From positions 1-26,518 of the forward strand of contig CAMIIP010000022.1 in NCBI GenBank assembly GCA_946222285.1: 26,518 nucleotides of DNA, written 5' to 3'. Shown here piece by piece: positions 1-7,710 of the stretch (within the stretch, counting starts at the first letter, position 1; each line of letters opens with the position of its first letter). This stretch comes from an uncultured Rothia sp. (lineage in GTDB: Bacteria > Actinomycetota > Actinomycetes > Actinomycetales > Micrococcaceae). The notes below the pieces were generated by a model. It saw only the letters and a list, made by a program, of their open reading frames with translations. It was not told where the DNA came from and did no database searches. A program made the position numbers and the translations under genes.

Positions 1-30
1 GCCGTTGTCTAGTTGGTGATGGGGCTGGTT

Positions 31-1848
31 TTACCCCCCCTTATGAATAAGCCTCGTAGTGGTTTGCTCTTTTTCATTTCCTAAAGCAGCTTGCCAAATA
101 ACCTGCGAAGTGGCTTCTCCACGATTGCTGTAAGTAAAGGTACTCTTTTGGGTAAGTTTGCCGGCGGCGCTACTTGATGTAGAAATTACTCGACCTAATG
201 AATCATAAGTCGTTTCTTGTGAAGCATCAGCACTTGTTGCTCCCTTGGGATAAGAGGCTACTTTGGTCACCAGAGAAGTATTACCCTCATAGGTGTATTT
301 GATACTTCCACCGCGACCGGTAATCTTGGTAGTGACTCGACCCAAATCATCGTACGTATAAGACTCAGCGGTAAGCGAGCCACCAGAAGCCGGAGTCATT
401 TTACTTAGTAGAGAATCTGAGTTGTATTCGTATTTAGTTGGATTGCCCACGTTTCCTGGTGCTGTTGCATAGGCAGGAGTTCCATTGGGGTTATAACCGA
501 CTTCAGCAGTTGCAGCTAAAGCATTCGTTGATTTTGCTAAATTACCGGCTGCTGAATAAGTGTAAGTAGTTTTATTACCACGTGCATCAGTCGAAGAGGA
601 AGGCATATATTTAGTGGCATCGCTTTGATTAGCAAACTCAAAGGAAGCCTTTTCACCGTTAGCTCCAGTAGCTGAGGTTAGCGAATTACCATTATTTGCT
701 CCGTACTGATAAGTATCAGTACCGGCGGTCGCACCAATACCAGAAGTATAAGAACCAATATTGAGCTGCGGAGTATAACTAGCCGACTGAGTACGACCAT
801 CTGCATCCACAACAGAAGTAACCCGTTGCCCATCAGCGGTGAGGTTATAAGTAATATGCGCTCCAGTTGCTACTGTCACACCAGGGTTAGTGTTAGCACC
901 AGCAACCAGAGTCTTCTGACCATCAGTATAATCAAACCGAGTAATGGCCTCGGTCGTTGGAGCATCGGCAGTACCAGGGGTCGCAATTTTAGTAACGCGA
1001 TTCTTGGAATCATAGCTAATAGTGGTGTATCCGCCACCAGCGGTAGAGACCTTAGAAATACGGCCAGCCGAATCATACTCGATACTAGTTTTCAGCCCAC
1101 GAGGGTTTGTCAGAGCAGTGTATTTTCCATTAGCCGAATCGAGCTTCCAGGATAGTTTCAAAGCATCTTTGCTGGTACCGGAGCCGATGGTATCGCCGCT
1201 ATCGCCGGTCACCATGAAAACGTTACGTGCCGCTACTGGTCCTTGCCAGCCAGTTTGTTGGGCAGGGAGCCCGTTAGCATGAGTGATTTTAGTTTCGTTA
1301 CCGTTACGATCAACAGTTTTTTGAGGATACCCGTCGAGACTGAAGTAAGTAGTTGAATCGGCATCCCAGGTTAGCAGCTGGTATTCAGTTGCTGTTTTCT
1401 TCAGGCTGTAGCGTTTACCTGCTGGGGTGTTATAGGCGCCTGTGGTCGCATTGGGTGTGAAGACCACGCGCTCACCACTAGAATCGACAAAAACGATGTT
1501 AGCGTTTTCAGTGTAGAGATTACCTGCCCCTAAACCGGCAATACGCCAATTATTTCGGGTACCTGTACCGGTGGTCAGCGGGGTGAGGGAGTTATGGGAG
1601 AAACTGATGCCATCGACGTTCATGGTGGTGTTCAGATTTCCGGTTCCCACATCGAGTGAGCCGGTAATTCCTGCCCCAAGTGGGATAGAAAGATTGGTAG
1701 CTGAGGTGCGATGACCGGTGAGGTTATTTTCTTTGGCCTGGGTTGCCGCAGGCAGACCAGCAGCTAGCGCAGGTGCGGTAGCTAGCGGGCTACAGAGCAT
1801 TCCAACAGCAAGCAGTGTAGAGAGACCTTTGAGAGATATACGTTTCAT
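31..1848 (-). CDS. Secreted RHS/YD-repeat protein, possibly cut short at a G7 run
   Basis: The product is about 605 residues. It starts with a Sec-type signal peptide: a basic N-terminus, a hydrophobic core and a likely cleavage after ALA near residue 29. The rest carries RHS/YD repeats, for example DRNGN near residue 185, then IEYDSAGRISKV, YDSKNRVTKI, YTYDDLGRVTTK and TTYDSLGRVIST. Such proteins build a beta-cage shell and often carry a variable C-terminal toxin or adhesive tip. I chose the ATG at 1848 over the upstream in-frame codon at 1905 because it begins the signal peptide and lies 4 bases after the SLH gene, with which it should be co-transcribed. Coding ends at 31 right after a run of seven G (plus-strand C at 34-40), and the tail does not look like YD repeat. 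One extra G would keep the frame open past the window edge. No toxin domain is visible. Confidence 0.8.
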   Translation of the reverse strand: MKRISLKGLSTLLAVGMLCSPLATAPALAAGLPAATQAKENNLTGHRTSATNLSIPLGAGITGSLDVGTGNLNTTMNVDGISFSHNSLTPLTTGTGTRNNWRIAGLGAGNLYTENANIVFVDSSGERVVFTPNATTGAYNTPAGKRYSLKKTATEYQLLTWDADSTTYFSLDGYPQKTVDRNGNETKITHANGLPAQQTGWQGPVAARNVFMVTGDSGDTIGSGTSKDALKLSWKLDSANGKYTALTNPRGLKTSIEYDSAGRISKVSTAGGGYTTISYDSKNRVTKIATPGTADAPTTEAITRFDYTDGQKTLVAGANTNPGVTVATGAHITYNLTADGQRVTSVVDADGRTQSASYTPQLNIGSYTSGIGATAGTDTYQYGANNGNSLTSATGANGEKASFEFANQSDATKYMPSSSTDARGNKTTYTYSAAGNLAKSTNALAATAEVGYNPNGTPAYATAPGNVGNPTKYEYNSDSLLSKMTPASGGSLTAESYTYDDLGRVTTKITGRGGSIKYTYEGNTSLVTKVASYPKGATSADASQETTYDSLGRVISTSSSAAGKLTQKSTFTYSNRGEATSQVIWQAALGNEKEQTTTRLIHKGG

Positions 1849-1852
1849 ATTC

Positions 1853-2479
1853 TTAGTACCCCACTGCCTGATTGTAGCGGTAAAGGAAAGCGCACGTAGC
1901 ATCACGCTGGATAGGTTCTAGAGGTAGATAGGTTCCACCTGTCCAGCCGGTGGTGATTTTGGTGTCTTTGAGCCAGCAGATTTCTTTATAGAAAGCTGCG
2001 GCAGGAGGCACGTCAAGGAAGTAAGGTGTGGTTGGCGGTATGTAGGTGGGTTCGCCTGCCATGCGGTAGAGGAAAGCAGCGAAGGCATCGCGGTTCATGG
2101 TGTTGGCGGGGCGGAAGGTTTTGTCCGAATAGCCTGTGGTGATTCCTTGGGAAACGAGCCAGATGATTTCTTTGTAGAGGGGATGGTCAACGGGCACGTC
2201 AGTGAAGGGCGATTTTGTTGGTGGCGTGTAAGCGGGCTTGCCGCGGTAGATATAGATAACTCGGGCGAGGCTTTGCCGGTCGATACTATCGGTAGGAAGA
2301 AAAGTTCCATTTGAATATCCAGGGAGCAATCCCTTGTTAAGTGCCCAGGTTATTTCTGTGTAAAACGGTGAGTTAGGTGTGATGTCACTGTAGGTGACAG
2401 CGTGGGCGGCCGTGGAGGAGAAAGCTGTTCCTAGCGTGGTAGCAGATGCTACTGCGAGAAGAGTTCTACGTTTAAGCAT
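1853..2479 (-). CDS. Secreted protein made of three S-layer homology (SLH) repeats
   Basis: The product is 208 residues. An N-terminal signal with KRRTLL, a hydrophobic stretch and a likely AHA cleavage near residue 27 could use Tat or Sec. The mature part is almost only three SLH repeats, at roughly 28-80, 91-143 and 153-203. Each has the F/Y-x-D-V/I start, an I-x-W-L/A helix, a GI/L-x-x-GY/W turn and an R-x-x-x-A-x-x-x-Y-R end. SLH repeats bind secondary cell-wall polymers, so the protein probably stays at the surface. It is the first gene of a unit with the downstream RHS gene (4-base gap) and may help anchor it, which is inference. No catalytic domain is present. The start at 2479 has a GAAAG-type ribosome site upstream. 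Confidence 0.85.
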   Translation of the reverse strand: MLKRRTLLAVASATTLGTAFSSTAAHAVTYSDITPNSPFYTEITWALNKGLLPGYSNGTFLPTDSIDRQSLARVIYIYRGKPAYTPPTKSPFTDVPVDHPLYKEIIWLVSQGITTGYSDKTFRPANTMNRDAFAAFLYRMAGEPTYIPPTTPYFLDVPPAAAFYKEICWLKDTKITTGWTGGTYLPLEPIQRDATCAFLYRYNQAVGY

Positions 2480-2912
2480 GGGGGATTCTTTCTAAAATAG
2501 TTACATTGTGTTATGCAACACTTTCTAGAATAGACCTGTTTACTCGCTTTAGAACCACAAGATGGAATAAATTTCCTTGGTTGCAGTTATTTCACGAGAT
2601 TGTTACGCATTTTTATATTTTCTTGACAAGGAGAAACAACATATTTCTAGATTTATGCTATAACACACACGATGTTCTTCCCTCGGATTCTCCAGCCCCT
2701 GGCAAAGAACAATCGGTAAATCACAAAAAGTCGCAAACAGCGAAAAGTAAACATACCCAAGCAAGGATTAACACTGGTTTCATCACCTTTTCGAGAACCT
2801 CATCATGGTTTTTTCAGAATAAAAGCAATACATATTCATCAACCAGAGAGTTCCCTCAAAGCATCTCACGATAGTATTAAACGATTTCGCCCTTATCTCT
2901 TCGCTCAGAAAC
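2480..2912. promoter_or_regulatory. Non-coding region between the divergent SLH and acyltransferase genes
   Basis: This AT-rich stretch of about 430 bases has no convincing gene. An open frame at 2506-2874 has atypical composition and no family signal. Next to the SLH start there is an imperfect 13-base direct repeat (2488-2500 and 2521-2533, CTTTCTA-A/G-AATAG) flanking a small inverted repeat at 2508-2521 (GTGTT-ATGC-AACAC). These may be operator or promoter parts for the SLH-RHS unit. A TTGACA occurs at 2623-2628 without a well-spaced -10. Nothing else is recognisable. Confidence 0.4.
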
Positions 2913-5091
2913 ATGCACATGACCAGCACAAACCCTGTTTCACATCAAACACCCATACGCACAGATGTCCAAGCCCTACGCGCTATGGCAGTGCTGCTGG
3001 TCATTCTCAATCACCTCTGGGCAAACACATTCACCGGCGGGTACCTCGGCGTCGATATTTTCTTCGTCATCTCTGGTTATCTCATCACCTCCCATCTACT
3101 ACGGCAACTTCACCATAAAGCACGTATCGATTTCGCCAATTTCTACGCACGACGCGCACGTCGGCTACTACCAGCCGCCCTACTAGTAGCAAGCATCTCC
3201 TTTGTATTAAGCCTCACTCTGCTACCAGCAGCACAGTGGAAGAGAGTCATCCACGAATTTTTCGCCTCCAGTGCCTATTTCCAAAACTGGTACCTCTACA
3301 ACACCGCCACAGACTACTTCGCCAAAGACACCGGCGTAACCGCCTTCAATCACTATTGGTCACTCTCCATTGAAGAACAATTCTATCTACTCTGGCCTCT
3401 CGCATTAACTCTCATATTTGCCCTAGCTAGTCTCACGGGTAAAAAAACTACATCTTTCCGCCAGAATCCAACATGCCCTCGTCGGCACTGCAATTGCTCT
3501 CCTCGCCCTCACATCATTGAGCTATGCTCAGCATTTAGTCGCCGCACTCCCCTCAGGTGCTTATTTCCATACATTCACCCGCACTTGGGAATTCATGGTA
3601 GGTGCCCTAATTGCCCTTGCCGGGAGCACACCCCAACACTACTTCTCCCAGATCGACTCAGCCCCCGCACGGTTACTGCGAAACATCAGCCAACTCGCAG
3701 GATATACCCTCGTCCTAGGGTCAGCTATCTTCTTTCAACCAGATACAGGAGTACCTGGAATAGTTACCCTCGTACCTCTTCTAGGGGTAGCGCTGGTCAT
3801 CGCGCTAGGGCCCCACACCTACATTCCTTGGCTCAATAAATTGGTGGAGGCAAAGCCGGTTCAATTTATCGGTGATATTTCTTATTCACTGTATCTGTGG
3901 CATTGGCCGCTGATTGTATTGACACCTTACATGCTAGGGCACACGCTTTTCTGGTGGGAGTCCGCTCTCATTATCCCAGCGAGCATTCTTCTAGCCTGGG
4001 TTACTAAGGTTCTGCTGGAAGATCCGGCACGCCAGTGGAGAGCAGGATTGATTCGGCCCCACATCATTCTCGGTAGCGCTTTGGCATCAGTTGCCCTCAT
4101 CGGTTGCGTGGGTTGGGGCACTATCTGGTATGCCCAGGACCAAGTAGCTAAGGAACAGAACTCGTTAGGAAATATCCGATCCGCAGCCCAGCGGGCAGAA
4201 TATGACCAGGCAGCGTGTTTTGGTGCTGTTTCCATCATCCAAGCACAGATTTGCCGGGAAGAATCGGACGCTGAGCCGTTGGTGTCCCCGGGCAGCGAGG
4301 AAGAAACTCCGTGGGGTGGGATACCGCCTGAATGCGAAACTATTGACCGCAGAGAAGTCGCCACCGGTGGCGGGCGGGCGTTAGTGGTTTGTGATTACTC
4401 AGCTGGTAAAGATACCCAGAATGTGTGGGTAGTGGGTGATTCTCATGGTCAGCAATGGCGTCAATCGCTCCTGCCATACGCAAAAGACCATCAGTGGAAG
4501 TTAACGTTCTTCACTCACTCCGGTTGTCCCACTTGGGACGTTCCCATGACCTTTCGAGGAGTTGGTAGCTCTATAAGTCAAACGTCAGAGCTGAATCGGC
4601 AGGAGTGTTCGGCTTGGGCTCAAGAAACCGCCCAGACTATTCGCAACTCTCATCCGGATAAAGTGTTTGTGGGTAATTACTCCTCAACGGAGGGAATTAA
4701 TGATGGCTCTGGTGTGGATCAGTCTATGCAGTATCGTAGGGCGATTGAAGATGGTGCAAAAAGTTGGGGATTAGGTCTTGGGCAAATAGTGGTTTTTCGG
4801 GACACTCCAACGTCTGGGAATGTGTTGGGGCCTGCTTGTGTATCTGTTTCGGGAGCTAACTGTGTAGCTTCATCCGATGTTGCTTTGTATGACGATCCTC
4901 AGGCTCAGGCTGCGCATGAGTTAGGTGTTTCTGTGATTGATATGAGTGATTTCTTCTGCCCAGAAAATTTGTGTAGAGGCGTGATAGGTCGGGTACCTGT
5001 TTATTACGATGCAAACCATATTTCTCGTAGTTATATGCAGTCTTTGGCTGGTCCGATACGGGATGAGCTCAATCGAGTGCTTAGTAAATAA
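2913..5091 (+). pseudogene. AT3-SGNH membrane O-acyltransferase (OafA type), frameshifted in an A7 run
   Basis: This is an acyltransferase-3 membrane domain fused to an SGNH hydrolase-like domain, the type that moves acetyl or other acyl groups onto cell-wall or surface polysaccharide. The first frame (from 2913, or ATG 2919) has the AT3 marks: RTDVQALRAMAV, ILNH, a GVDIFFVISGYL segment, RRARRLLPA and SLSIEEQFYLLWP. It breaks at seven A at 3441-3447 and the protein continues in the frame starting at 3448 (RIQHALVGTA...). Removing one A gives about 725 residues, normal for the family. The second part has more membrane helices, then GDSH (block I), VGNYS and a DANH catalytic pair near the end. 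The reading frame as given is broken, so the gene is either decayed, phase-variable or rescued by slippage on the A run. The remainder shows no other lesion. Confidence 0.85.
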
Positions 5092-5170
5092 TCAACCGAG
5101 AGTTATAGCTAGTTGTTCCTGAAGCTTATTCATAGGAGTGTTCCAAACAACCAGTCGGCGAGCTGAATAA

Positions 5171-5365
5171 ATCAAGCAAGAATCTCTCATTTGTGCAAAC
5201 GCACAGAGAAAAGATGAGTTCTATACCCAAATAGAAGACATCGAAGAAGAACGTAAGCACAGCAGCCAGCACGTCGCACGTCGCCGTCGACCTATCAAAG
5301 GTTGGGTAACACCTCAGAGACGTATCAACGCTCCACCGGCAGTAGATCTACCTCAGGCTGCGTAA
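5171..5365 (+). pseudogene. Orphan 3' gene remnant, unrecognised
   Basis: An open stretch of about 64 codons has no usable start codon, with a stop directly upstream at 5168-5170. It encodes a strongly charged tail: an acidic helix (QIEDIEEE), then RRRRPIKGWVTP and an end reading PPAVDLPQAA. Composition and the early stop-to-terminator distance (about 45 bases to the hairpin at 5410) suggest the 3' end of a former gene whose front was deleted. I do not recognise the family. It could also be chance. The stretch between 5092 and 5170 holds nothing I can name. Confidence 0.3.
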
Positions 5366-5409
5366 GCCATCAGTCCTTAGCTTGTTACGCCCTTAAATTG
5401 TTTTCGTGA

Positions 5410-5437
5410 GTGTTCTCCCGTTCGGGAGGACACTTTT
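5410..5437 (+). terminator. Rho-independent terminator
   Basis: A 10-bp stem (GTGTTCTCCC with GGGAGGACAC, one G-U pair when read as plus-strand RNA), a GTTC loop and a T5 run follow. The G-U pair and T run both favour plus-strand use, for the remnant or the acyltransferase upstream. Confidence 0.8.
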
Positions 5438-5472
5438 TCGTGCTAGAAACATTTCTGCGAGGTTTTGGGTAT

Positions 5473-5512
5473 GAAAAACCCGGCAAAGACGAAAAATCGT
5501 CCTTACCGGGTT
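5473..5512 (-). terminator. Terminator of the tRNA-Leu gene
   Basis: A 16-bp stem joins 5475-5490 to 5497-5512. Its two non-Watson-Crick positions become G-U pairs only in minus-strand RNA. On that strand the stem ends in GGG followed by T5, about 55 bases past the tRNA 3' end. Confidence 0.8.
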
Positions 5513-5565
5513 TCTGTTCTGTAATGTACAAATACTTTTAGGGTAAATGTACAAACGTCCCCTTG

Positions 5566-5649
5566 TGCGCAAGAGGGGACTTGAACCCCCACGCCCTTGC
5601 GGGCACTAGCACCTGAAGCTAGCGCGTCTGCCAATTCCGCCACTTGCGC
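5566..5649 (-). tRNA. tRNA-Leu (CAG anticodon)
   Basis: The 84-base gene folds as a class II tRNA. The 7-bp acceptor stem pairs GCGCAAG with CTTGCGC and is followed by discriminator A. The D arm contains TTGGCAG, and the anticodon stem CTAGC/GCTAG holds a TTCAGGT loop with anticodon CAG. There is a long variable arm (GCCC-GCAA-GGGC) and a T arm with GTTCAAG. The 3' CCA is not encoded. A strong terminator lies downstream on the same strand. Confidence 0.97.
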
Positions 5650-5758
5650 GAGTCTCGTATTCTTCTGCCCATACCTTCTAAGCAAAAGAACAACAGAAAA
5701 AACTATAATCGAGAATCCCTTATGCGTCCAATCCTGCGGAGTATGCCACACTATGTAA

Positions 5759-6064
5759 ATGGATATTTCCTCTAAAAATACTGATGTTCATATAAAAATC
5801 GGTCACGATGAACTCGTGATCCGTGGACGCTACGAAACTCTCTCCATCATCAACGATGTTCTCATCGGCGTCATCTTTCTCATCGGGTCTTTTTTCTTCT
5901 TCTCAGACTCCACGATGGTCATGGGCACCTGGTTGTTTGTTGTTGGTTCAATACTCATGTTGATTCGCCCCAGCATCCGCATCACGCGGCGTTTTCACCT
6001 CCAAAACATGAGAAAAAATCAAATCGTTGATGCTTCTCCGGTAGAAACATCCTTCGATTTCTAG
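5759..6064 (+). CDS. YrhK-type small membrane protein
   Basis: The product is 101 residues. It has a short polar N-terminus with the motif ELVIRGRYETLSIINDVLIG, then two hydrophobic segments (about 33-52 and 56-74) and a basic tail. This order matches the YrhK-like family, whose function is unknown. The ATG at 5759 has only a weak ribosome site. A perfect TATAAT stands at 5704-5709 without a good -35 box. The gene is monocistronic, divergent from tRNA-Leu and about 220 bases before fhaA. Confidence 0.75.
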   Translation: MDISSKNTDVHIKIGHDELVIRGRYETLSIINDVLIGVIFLIGSFFFFSDSTMVMGTWLFVVGSILMLIRPSIRITRRFHLQNMRKNQIVDASPVETSFDF

Positions 6065-6202
6065 ACCTTTTAAACCCCATTTCCCCACTCTTAACCAGTC
6101 TTCCCCCAGCTTTTCCACTAGACTGAAAGCTGTACTGTGTGCTGAATTCTCACGCTACTGCCCTATGCAGCAGTTAAATAAACAGAAAATGCAGCATTCA
6201 GG

Positions 6203-6276
6203 TTGTCCACAAGAAGAATGGCTATGCTGTTCAACTCACAAGGTTGAGCACCTGCCCTGAAACCGTTACGAGGAGG
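6203..6276 (+). promoter_or_regulatory. Leader of the fhaA-pknB operon
   Basis: Three things are visible. First, TTGTCCACA at 6203-6211 equals the actinobacterial DnaA-box consensus, as a single copy. Second, an 8-bp hairpin (6228-6235 with 6243-6250, one G-U pair, 7-base loop) has no T run. Third, a consensus AGGAGG ribosome site at 6271-6276 fixes the fhaA start at 6283. I see no well-spaced -35/-10 pair between 6065 and 6282. Confidence 0.45.
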
Positions 6277-6282
6277 CCAAGC

Positions 6283-7218
6283 ATGGGGTTCATCAATAAA
6301 ATTGAGGAGGGCCTTGAAAAGGCCGTACGTGGCACCTTTACCAAGGGCGGCTCCCAATTTGAGCCTGTTGACCTCGCTAATCGCGTGCGCACTGCCATGG
6401 ACGATAAGGCGTATTCAATTTCTTCAGGTAGAACTATTGCGCCCAACGTTTTCACTATTGATTTCGCAGTCGAAGACTTTCCACGTGTTCAAAGCTGGGG
6501 TACGCCTCTGGCAGAAGAGCTGTGCGACGTCGTTATTCGGCATGCCCGCGCGCAGGGCTACTCTCTACGTGGCGCAGTACGCGTGACTTTTTCGGTAGGT
6601 GACGATGTAGAGCCTGGAGACTTTGAGATCAGCACGACTCAGGAGAAGGTAGCGACGACACCACAATCTACCCCTGCCCCCGTTAGCGAAGAGCCTCGCT
6701 ATCTTGCGCCGCCTCAGCCTCGCAAACCAGCACCGCCTGCCGATTATTACCCGGCGATGGATGAAAATCCGTTGCCCACACGTATCACCCGGCCAGCAAC
6801 GCACCCCCCTCAGGCTCCTCGTCCTTCACAGTCTTATAACGCCGCTCCTACAGAGCAGACTCCTCGTGTGGCGCGACCTGCTGCACCCGCGCAGCGAGCT
6901 TACTCTTCGCCACGATCTGCAAAGCCTCAAGTTGTTCTCGAAATTAATGGTCAAAGCTATTCCTGTAACTTGCCCGTTACTCTCGGACGCAGCTCTCAGG
7001 CTGACATCATGGTTGACGACACGGGTGTTTCGCGCCGTCACCTCGAAATTATTGAACAAGATGGCATGTATTTAGCCGTCGATCTCGGCTCTACTAACGG
7101 TAGCTACCTCAACGGAGAAAAGCTGGTGGGGCGCCGAGAACTCTCTCAGGGATCTGTTCTTAGCATGGGCAGGGCCCGTATCGTATTTCGTCTCATGTTC
7201 CCAAGGAGCGAGCGATAA
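6283..7218 (+). CDS. fhaA: FhaA, DUF3662 and FHA domain protein
   Basis: The product is 311 residues. The N-terminal DUF3662 domain begins MGFINKIEEGLEKAVRGTF and runs to about residue 115. A Pro/Ala-rich linker follows, then a C-terminal FHA domain (about 217-305) with the LGRSSQADI, SRRHLEI and DLGSTNGSYLNG motifs that bind phospho-threonine. FhaA binds PknB-phosphorylated partners, in mycobacteria the MviN pseudokinase domain, and adjusts late peptidoglycan steps at the pole and septum. I chose ATG 6283 rather than the in-frame ATG 6244 because a perfect AGGAGG lies 6 bases upstream and the family starts with MGF. It is the first gene of the operon, and its stop touches the fhaB start. Confidence 0.95.
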   Translation: MGFINKIEEGLEKAVRGTFTKGGSQFEPVDLANRVRTAMDDKAYSISSGRTIAPNVFTIDFAVEDFPRVQSWGTPLAEELCDVVIRHARAQGYSLRGAVRVTFSVGDDVEPGDFEISTTQEKVATTPQSTPAPVSEEPRYLAPPQPRKPAPPADYYPAMDENPLPTRITRPATHPPQAPRPSQSYNAAPTEQTPRVARPAAPAQRAYSSPRSAKPQVVLEINGQSYSCNLPVTLGRSSQADIMVDDTGVSRRHLEIIEQDGMYLAVDLGSTNGSYLNGEKLVGRRELSQGSVLSMGRARIVFRLMFPRSER

Positions 7219-7707
7219 ATGGCTTCTGAAATTACAGTAACTCTACTTCGCTTTGCCTTCTTGGCGCTCCTGTGGGTTTTCATCTTTATGATTCTGGCAG
7301 CGGCACGTCGTGATTTAGGGGTGGGGCGTAATTTCCGTACCGCTCGCGCACAGGCGGATGGCTCTGACCAACCTGCTGAAGGACGTTCGGGACAGTCTGC
7401 CCAAACACCCCCTTCCCGCCCTAGCCAGCTGGTAATTACCGACGGCGAACAGGCAGGGGCGGTGATGCGTTTGAGCGATCGCCCTATCACCATGGGGCGA
7501 GCTACCGATATTGAGGTCTCTCTTCAAGACGATTATGCCTCCGGTCATCATGCTCGACTTTTTCCTCAGGGCTCACGTTGGTTCCTTGAAGATCTTGGCT
7601 CGACCAACGGCACCTTTGTGGGAGGTAATCGTCTCACCCGCGCTGTACCAATTGCTGTGGGCACAGATTTCCGAGTTGGACGCACCACCATGCAACTGAG
7701 GCCATAG
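7219..7707 (+). CDS. fhaB: FhaB (FipA-like), membrane-anchored FHA protein
   Basis: The product is 162 residues. One hydrophobic N-terminal segment (about 10-30) is followed by AARRDL, a disordered linker and a C-terminal FHA domain (about 75-160). The FHA motifs are MGRATDIEVSL, SGHHARLF and EDLGSTNGTFVGGNRL. In mycobacteria this protein is phosphorylated by PknA and helps link FtsZ and FtsQ in division. The ATG directly follows the fhaA stop, with GGAG upstream inside fhaA. It lies three bases before pstP. Confidence 0.93.
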   Translation: MASEITVTLLRFAFLALLWVFIFMILAAARRDLGVGRNFRTARAQADGSDQPAEGRSGQSAQTPPSRPSQLVITDGEQAGAVMRLSDRPITMGRATDIEVSLQDDYASGHHARLFPQGSRWFLEDLGSTNGTFVGGNRLTRAVPIAVGTDFRVGRTTMQLRP

Positions 7708-7710
7708 CCT

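Noticed and set aside
2506..2874. 122-codon open frame on the plus strand
   Set aside because: Low-complexity translation rich in Ser, Thr, Phe and Arg, no family resemblance, no ribosome site, and it lies in a promoter region.
3441..3447. Programmed -1 ribosomal frameshift at the A7 run
   Set aside because: The downstream frame requires a +1 shift or loss of one A, so a standard -1 slippery site does not fit; transcript slippage or mutation does.
5525..5553. TGTACA repeated at both ends of a 29-base stretch behind tRNA-Leu
   Set aside because: Each copy is only a 6-base palindrome, and no integrase or second copy of an attachment site is visible.
5503..5751. 82-codon minus-strand frame
   Set aside because: It runs through the tRNA-Leu gene and its terminator.
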